Assembly: GCA_035301345.1 (NCBI GenBank)
Contig: DATGUM010000050.1
Location: 1 to 10,738 of the forward strand
Direction of reading: 5' to 3'
Origin: CALAMD01 sp035301345
GTDB lineage: Bacteria; Bacillota; Bacilli; Bacillales; Amphibacillaceae
DNA length: 10,738 nucleotides
Part shown: in pieces, positions 7,030 to 10,738 of the stretch
Layout: every line of letters begins with the position of its first letter
Numbering within the stretch: the stretch's first letter is position 1
Program-made: the position numbers and the translations under genes
The notes under the pieces: model-generated
Databases searched by the model: none
Seen by the model: the letters and a program-made list of their open reading frames with translations, nothing else
What the model was told of the DNA's origin: nothing

Positions 7030-7603
7030 AAATAAAGATAAAAAAACAAATCCAATCTTGCTCATTTTATTTGCTGGAATCATACCTCTTATTGTCGTTA
7101 TAGCCATTGTTTTCGTCGTATTATCATTTACGGATGTCAGTGCGGGTAAATGGGTGAAAGAAAAAGGAAGAAACATACCTGTTTTATCAAAAGTAATCCT
7201 TTCGGAAGAGGATGAAGAGCTGGAAGAACAGTTAGAAAAAGAACAGAGAAAATCTAATAAACAGGCTGAAGAAATTGTTGAACTGAAAGAAACGGTTAAC
7301 AATTTAGAGTCTATCATTGAACAGTTAGAAGAAGAGACTATCAAGCTAGAAAACAAGTATGAAAGTGAAGAACAACTATCTAATGACAATGACGAAGAAG
7401 CATCAGCTCCTGATCCAATAAAAAAGATGGCAGCTTCATTTAAGAAAATGAAGAGTAAACAAGCAGCTGAGATTTTCCAAGATTTAGATGAAGAAGTCGC
7501 TTTACAATTAATGGATGAACTATCTAATGACGTTCGTGGTAAGATCCTAGAAGAAATGGATCCGAAAGTAGCTGCAAAGTTGACTGAGAACTTAGTTAAA
7601 TAA
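7022..7603 (+). CDS. MotE/YlxF-like flagellar membrane protein with MgtE-N-like domain
   Basis: This is a 193-residue protein at the fliJ-fliK position where Bacillus carries ylxF. It has one N-terminal membrane helix (about 11-36) after a basic cytoplasmic start, then an acidic coiled coil (about 62-118). After a linker comes a compact helical domain (about 132-190: KKMKSKQAAEIFQDLDEEVALQLMDEL...) of the MgtE N-terminal/MotE type. In alpha-proteobacteria MotE is a periplasmic chaperone of MotB, and here the topology also puts the C-terminal part outside. A stator-related role is inference. AAAGGTGG (7008-7015) precedes ATG 7022 by 6 nt; the upstream in-frame GTG 7013 lies inside that SD. It ends in a double stop, TAA TGA. 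Confidence 0.8.
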   Translation: MAKNKDKKTNPILLILFAGIIPLIVVIAIVFVVLSFTDVSAGKWVKEKGRNIPVLSKVILSEEDEELEEQLEKEQRKSNKQAEEIVELKETVNNLESIIEQLEEETIKLENKYESEEQLSNDNDEEASAPDPIKKMAASFKKMKSKQAAEIFQDLDEEVALQLMDELSNDVRGKILEEMDPKVAAKLTENLVK

Positions 7604-7636
7604 TGAGTCGCATTTTTTTGAAAGGGGGTGAAAAAC

Positions 7637-8869
7637 GTGCAGGTGGTACAAATGTTAGTGAACAACCAACAAAGTTTTAATCAAGTGAGAAGTCATGGGA
7701 GTAAAAAAGATAGTAACGTTTTTGCAAGTTTAATGCAGAAAATGAACGATTCAGAAGATAAGCAGTCAAGAGGTACATCAAATGGATTAGCCGAGCTGCT
7801 AGAACACTTACTTACTGAAGATGAATCATTGTTAAGTGCATTAATGAGTGAACTATCGTTAACAGAAGAAACGGATTTATCAGAGGTAGTAAACATGATT
7901 TTAAACGACGAAGGTCTATTAGCAAAAATGAATGAACTGTTTAACGATACAGATGATTCGTTTCAAACATCAATTAATTTCATTGAATTTATTGATCAAG
8001 CGTCTCTTGGCGAAAGCGATAAAGCTAAAATAGCAGAGCTAATCGAAGCGATTGAATCTGAACTGAATAATTATTTAAGTGGCAATAGGGAAGATTTCTC
8101 AGCGATGAACCTTATATCACTCATGGAACAATGGGTTCAAGTCACTGGAAATTATGACGTTTCAGCAGATGAAGTTGACATGGATGAAAAGTCTTTAAAG
8201 CTTTGGCAACAACTTTTAGCCAACTTTAAGCGAAGGAATAGTTTCGCAACGAATAATCATCCGTATAAAAAGGATGCTGTCGTTACAGCAAAAGACGTTA
8301 CGAACTGGCTCGCTCATCAGATGAAAGCATTATCTATTGAAGATAGCGCTGTTCTATCAGCTAAACGACCACACATCGTATCGATGGCAAATGTTGAACA
8401 ATATAGTTTATATATTAATCAAGCAAGCCAAACGTCTACAGCAGAATCGCAGTTGTTGAATCAATTAGAACAGTCAGTGAAAATGAGTCGTTTATTCGTT
8501 CCAAATAGCGGGATTAACCAGTTATCATTTACGTTGCGACCCGATAATCTAGGAGAAATGATCGTAAGACTCGTTGACGTTCAAGGTGAAATGACCGTCA
8601 AAATCATCGTCTCTTCACAAGCGACGAGAAACATGCTTGAAGCAAATCTACATCAACTGAAGCATATGTTCTCACCACAGCAAGTCGTCATTGAAGAAAG
8701 GGAGATTGCTCCTGAAGAATTGCAAGAAAACAATGAGCAAGACGAGCTGAAAGAAGATGAAGACGAAGCAGGTTATTCAGAAGAACAAAAAAATGAACAG
8801 CGTGAAGCAGATGAAGATGAATCATTCACCACATATTTTGAACAATTTTTATTAAATGAAGAGGTGTAA
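7637..8869 (+). CDS. fliK: Flagellar hook-length control protein FliK
   Basis: FliK is the secreted ruler that measures the hook and, through its C-terminal domain, switches FlhB specificity from hook to filament. The product is about 410 residues, with a long low-complexity N-terminal ruler region and a recognisable Flg_hook domain at about 295-350. That domain includes LRPDNLGEM (about 300-308) and MLEANLHQL (about 332-340), matching the family's LRP..LG and LE.nl..L pattern. A strongly acidic tail (about 354-410) follows. Start choice: GTG 7637 is 6 nt after GGGGGTG. ATG 7652 has AGGTGG 5 nt upstream and is equally possible. GTG 7628 lies within the SD. The flgD SD overlaps its final codons. 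Confidence 0.88.
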   Translation: MQVVQMLVNNQQSFNQVRSHGSKKDSNVFASLMQKMNDSEDKQSRGTSNGLAELLEHLLTEDESLLSALMSELSLTEETDLSEVVNMILNDEGLLAKMNELFNDTDDSFQTSINFIEFIDQASLGESDKAKIAELIEAIESELNNYLSGNREDFSAMNLISLMEQWVQVTGNYDVSADEVDMDEKSLKLWQQLLANFKRRNSFATNNHPYKKDAVVTAKDVTNWLAHQMKALSIEDSAVLSAKRPHIVSMANVEQYSLYINQASQTSTAESQLLNQLEQSVKMSRLFVPNSGINQLSFTLRPDNLGEMIVRLVDVQGEMTVKIIVSSQATRNMLEANLHQLKHMFSPQQVVIEEREIAPEELQENNEQDELKEDEDEAGYSEEQKNEQREADEDESFTTYFEQFLLNEEV

Positions 8870-8875
8870 ATTGTA

Positions 8876-9325
8876 ATGACAAAAATTGATTCTTCACTCT
8901 TTTGGAATGACGAAATTAATCGTGCGCCGAGTCCAGAATTAGGAAAAGAAGAGTTTTTGAAGATTTTAATGACACAGTTACAAAATCAAGACCCAATGAA
9001 TCCAATGGAAGATAAAGATTTTATTTCGCAAATGGCGACATTTTCTTCACTAGAACAAATGATGAATATGACAAAATCAATTGATTTACTCGTGCAAAGC
9101 CAATTAGTTTCACCAGTGATTCAGTATAGCCATATGATTGGTAAACATGTGTCATATGAGCAAGAAGATCCTGAGACAGGTGAAAGTGAAGTGTTTACGA
9201 GTCAAGTGAAGTCAGTGACTCAAAAAGAAGGATACGCTGTTCTTGAACTAGAAAACGGTGAGAAAGTATTTGCAGATGCTATTTTGCAAGTAAGTGACAG
9301 TGAAATTGAACTAGATAATGAGTAA
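8876..9325 (+). CDS. flgD: Flagellar hook assembly (cap) protein FlgD, short Gram-positive form
   Basis: FlgD caps the growing hook and guides FlgE polymerisation, then is discarded. The 149-residue product has the diagnostic N-terminal domain: GKEEFLKILMTQLQNQDPMNPMEDKDFISQMATFSSLEQM (about 23-62). It lacks most of the C-terminal Ig/tudor-like part found in the longer proteobacterial proteins; short FlgD proteins of 140-150 residues are normal in Bacillus. GAGGTG at 8861-8866 lies 9 nt before the ATG and inside the end of fliK. It is followed 20 nt later by the TIGR02530-like gene. Confidence 0.95.
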   Translation: MTKIDSSLFWNDEINRAPSPELGKEEFLKILMTQLQNQDPMNPMEDKDFISQMATFSSLEQMMNMTKSIDLLVQSQLVSPVIQYSHMIGKHVSYEQEDPETGESEVFTSQVKSVTQKEGYAVLELENGEKVFADAILQVSDSEIELDNE

Positions 9326-9345
9326 TTAATAAGGAAGTGATAAAT

Positions 9346-9717
9346 ATGCCACATAGGATTCATCAATTGCAACAACATCAAGCATATTTATTTCCTGAAA
9401 AAGTCGTCGAACGAAAAAATAAATCAAATACATCGTTTAAAGATGTTTTGTCACAAGAATATGTAAGAGTGAGTAAACACGCGCAACAACGACTAACAGA
9501 AAGAAACTTACACATTAGTGACGAACAATGGGAAAAAATAAGCTTGAAAATGGAAGAAGCGAAAGAAAAAGGTGTCACTGATTCGCTCGTTATGTTTAAT
9601 GATATTGCACTACTCGTTAGTACAAAAAACAACACAGTCGTAACAGCGATGAATCAACAAGAAGCAACATCAAAAATTTTTACAAATATTAATGGAACAA
9701 TCGTTATGAATGATTAA
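9346..9717 (+). CDS. Conserved flagellar operon protein, TIGR02530-like, function unknown
   Basis: This 123-residue soluble protein has no signal peptide or membrane segment. Its C-terminal two thirds match what I recall of TIGR02530, a family found between flgD and flgE in Firmicutes and described only as a flagellar operon protein. Recognisable elements are VSKHAQQRLTERNLHISDEQW (about 43-63), KGVTDSLVMFNDIALLVSTKNNTVVTAM (about 75-102) and a short tail. The N-terminal 40 residues are Gln- and Lys-rich and probably flexible. Its place between hook cap and hook genes suggests a role in hook building, but no activity can be named. ATG 9346 follows AAGGAAGTGA (9331-9340), a near-perfect SD; the GTG at 9337 is inside that SD. 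Confidence 0.82.
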   Translation: MPHRIHQLQQHQAYLFPEKVVERKNKSNTSFKDVLSQEYVRVSKHAQQRLTERNLHISDEQWEKISLKMEEAKEKGVTDSLVMFNDIALLVSTKNNTVVTAMNQQEATSKIFTNINGTIVMND

Positions 9718-9768
9718 GCTGGACCCAAATGGGAGGCTAAGAGCTGTTGACTGATTGATACAGCTTAA
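9714..9768 (+). repeat. Competing inverted repeats in the spacer before flgE
   Basis: The segment CAGCTTAA (9761-9768) is an exact reverse complement of TTAAGCTG (9714-9721), which overlaps the preceding stop codon. It can instead pair, through ACAGCT (9760-9765), with AGCTGT at 9742-9747, with a 12-nt loop. The two pairings exclude each other. A small CCCA-AA-TGGG palindrome lies between them (9724-9733). No T-run follows, so this is not a standard terminator. The flgE SD at 9782 is outside all stems. Confidence 0.45.
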
Positions 9769-9796
9769 CGATTTCACATTTAAAGGAGATATAAAT

Positions 9797-10645
9797 ATGT
9801 TACGTTCAATGTATGCAGGTATATCAGGTATGAGAGGTTTTCAAACGAAATTAGACGTCGTCGGTAACAATATCGCAAACGTTAATACAGCAGGGTATAA
9901 AAAATCACGTATTACGTTTCAAGACTTAATGTCACAAACAGAGCAAGGGGCACAAGGTCCTGAAGGTGGACGTGGGGGAATTAACCCGAGACAAGTCGGA
10001 TTAGGGGCGCAAGTTGGCTCAATTGATACGGTTGATACACAAGGATTTTTACAGCCGACTGGAAGAGCGCTCGACATTGCGATTGAAGGCGATGGATTTT
10101 TCCGCGTTGGTGAAGTTGATAGTGACAACCCGAGTGAAGCATCAAATACATTTTATACGCGTGCAGGAAACTTTTATTTAGATGAAGAAGGATATGTTGT
10201 GACAGCTGATGGTTATTATTTATTACAACATGATGAAAATGGTAATTATCCAGATGGTGATGACGGGGTTCGTATTAAAATTGATCCTGAAAACACACAG
10301 AGTTTTAGTATTGGTAAGAACGGGACAGTAAATATCGTTGATTCTTCTGGAGACTTACAAAGTGACCAACGTATTAGTTTAGCTATTTTTGCTAACCCTG
10401 AAGGTATGGAAAAGATGGGTACTAATCTTTACGTACCATCAACGAATAGTGGTGAACCGACAGAAGGTCATCCTGGAGATGATGGTTTTGGTGATTTCGC
10501 CGCAGGGTCACTTGAAATGTCTAACGTTGACTTAGCAGAAGAATTTACAGAAATGATCACAGCTCAACGTGCATTCCAAGCGAACACGCGTATTATAACG
10601 ACGTCTGATGAGATATTACAAGAACTCGTTAACTTAAAACGATAA
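9797..10645 (+). CDS. flgE: Flagellar hook protein FlgE (short FlgG-like form)
   Basis: FlgE polymerises into the hook, the universal joint joining rod to filament. The product is 282 residues, like the short hook protein of Bacillus that was once named FlgG. It has the N-terminal rod/hook motif MLRSMYAGISGMRGFQTKLD (1-20) plus VVGNNIANVNTAGYKKSR (21-38). A FlgE/FlgG-type core contains DIAIEGDGFFRV (93-104) and YTRAGNFYLDEEGYVVTADGYYL (120-142). The C-terminal polymerisation helix is at 239-282 (EMSNVDLAEEFTEMITAQRAFQANTRIITTSDEIL). FlgG is the alternative name, but operon position after flgD favours FlgE. ATG 9797 follows AAAGGAGAT (9782-9790); the upstream in-frame start at 9755 has no SD and adds non-family residues. 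Confidence 0.92.
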   Translation: MLRSMYAGISGMRGFQTKLDVVGNNIANVNTAGYKKSRITFQDLMSQTEQGAQGPEGGRGGINPRQVGLGAQVGSIDTVDTQGFLQPTGRALDIAIEGDGFFRVGEVDSDNPSEASNTFYTRAGNFYLDEEGYVVTADGYYLLQHDENGNYPDGDDGVRIKIDPENTQSFSIGKNGTVNIVDSSGDLQSDQRISLAIFANPEGMEKMGTNLYVPSTNSGEPTEGHPGDDGFGDFAAGSLEMSNVDLAEEFTEMITAQRAFQANTRIITTSDEILQELVNLKR

Positions 10646-10646
10646 T

Positions 10647-10693
10647 AAGGAGGCGAGGAGTACCTTTTCTTAAAGGTACTCCTACCATATGAC
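10647..10693 (+). promoter_or_regulatory. Hairpin-split ribosome binding site of flbD
   Basis: A perfect SD, AAGGAGG (10647-10653), lies just after the flgE stop but 40 nt from the flbD ATG. Between them AGGAGTACCTTT (10656-10667) and AAAGGTACTCCT (10672-10683) form a perfect 12-bp stem with a TCTT loop. With the stem folded, SD and ATG are separated by only 2 + 10 unpaired bases. No ATG, GTG or TTG lies in the flbD frame between the flgE stop and 10694, so a nearer start is excluded. The stem is followed by ACCATATG, not a T-run, so it does not look like an intrinsic terminator. Confidence 0.7.
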
Positions 10694-10738
10694 ATGATAA
10701 AATTAACACGATTAAATAACGAAACATTTATGTTGAAT
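10694..10738 (+). CDS. swrD: FlbD/SwrD family flagellar protein, N-terminal part (partial)
   Basis: The frame from ATG 10694 reads MIKLTRLNNETFMLN and runs off the right edge after 15 codons. This is the conserved opening of FlbD-type proteins (MI.LTRLNG..F.LN), which are about 70 residues long. In B. subtilis the equivalent gene swrD (ylzI) lies between flgE and fliL and is needed for full motor power and swarming. Only the N-terminus is visible, so integrity is unknown. There is no SD at normal distance from the ATG; the nearest good one lies on the far side of a 12-bp hairpin. The flgE-flbD order is as expected for the operon. Confidence 0.85.
   Translation, partial: MIKLTRLNNETFMLN

Noticed and set aside
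7604..7636. T-run (7612-7618) after the motE-like gene as a terminator
   Set aside because: No stem precedes the T-run, and the fliK SD follows immediately.
6967..7665. Long minus-strand open frame (232 codons) opposite the motE-like gene
   Set aside because: Its Ser-rich, family-less translation is what the complement of a Glu/Lys-rich coiled-coil gene gives. It has no neighbours on that strand, and the plus-strand gene has an SD and recognisable domains.
9755..9796. Upstream in-frame start for flgE
   Set aside because: No SD, and the extra residues precede the conserved MLRSMYAGISGM start that has AAAGGAGAT before it.
10656..10683. 12-bp hairpin as an intrinsic terminator after flgE
   Set aside because: The stem is strong but ACCATATG follows rather than a T-run, and flbD starts 10 nt later in the same operon. 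A ribosome-binding-site role fits better.

Overview
The window is the promoter-proximal half of a Gram-positive flagellar (fla/che-type) operon, all on the + strand and tightly packed. Low G+C content, strong AAGGAGG-like Shine-Dalgarno (SD) sequences, several GTG starts and the gene order (flgB-flgC-fliE-fliF-fliG-fliH-fliI-fliJ-motE/ylxF-like-fliK-flgD-TIGR02530-like-flgE-flbD/swrD) point to a peritrichous or motile member of the Bacillaceae or a close Bacillales relative. The protein sequences alone do not fix the genus. The acidic character of many products may hint at salt tolerance, which is only inference.

Left edge (1-200): the left end of an IS3-family (IS150-like) insertion sequence on the minus strand. 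It has a terminal repeat, the first 48 codons of its orfA, and a 13-bp inverted repeat whose inner arm holds the orfA ribosome binding site. Positions 201-649 hold no convincing gene. They carry candidate sigma-A and SigD promoter elements for the operon, followed by a long AT-rich leader with two inverted repeats and a possible 10-codon leader ORF. The codY/clpY genes that precede flgB in Bacillus subtilis are not in the window.

Genes (650-10738): FlgB and FlgC build the proximal rod and FliE links the rod to the MS ring. FliF (MS ring) and FliG (rotor/switch) form the motor base. FliH, FliI and FliJ are the export ATPase and its regulators. The MotE/YlxF-like membrane protein has a coiled coil and an MgtE-N-like domain and may act at the motor. 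FliK (hook-length ruler), FlgD (hook cap) and FlgE (hook) build the hook, with a conserved protein of unknown function (TIGR02530-like) between FlgD and FlgE. FlbD/SwrD, linked in B. subtilis to motor power and swarming, begins at the right edge. Most neighbours overlap or lie within about 15 nt, with the next SD inside or at the end of the preceding gene, so translational coupling is likely.

The coding content is conventional. The most unusual signals are in the RNA between genes. Between flgE and flbD a perfect SD (AAGGAGG) is separated from the flbD ATG by 40 nt, 28 of which form a perfect 12-bp hairpin with a TCTT loop. Folding would bring SD and ATG to about 12 nt apart, a hairpin-bridged ribosome binding site. 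A second unusual spacer before flgE (79 nt) contains two mutually exclusive inverted repeats.
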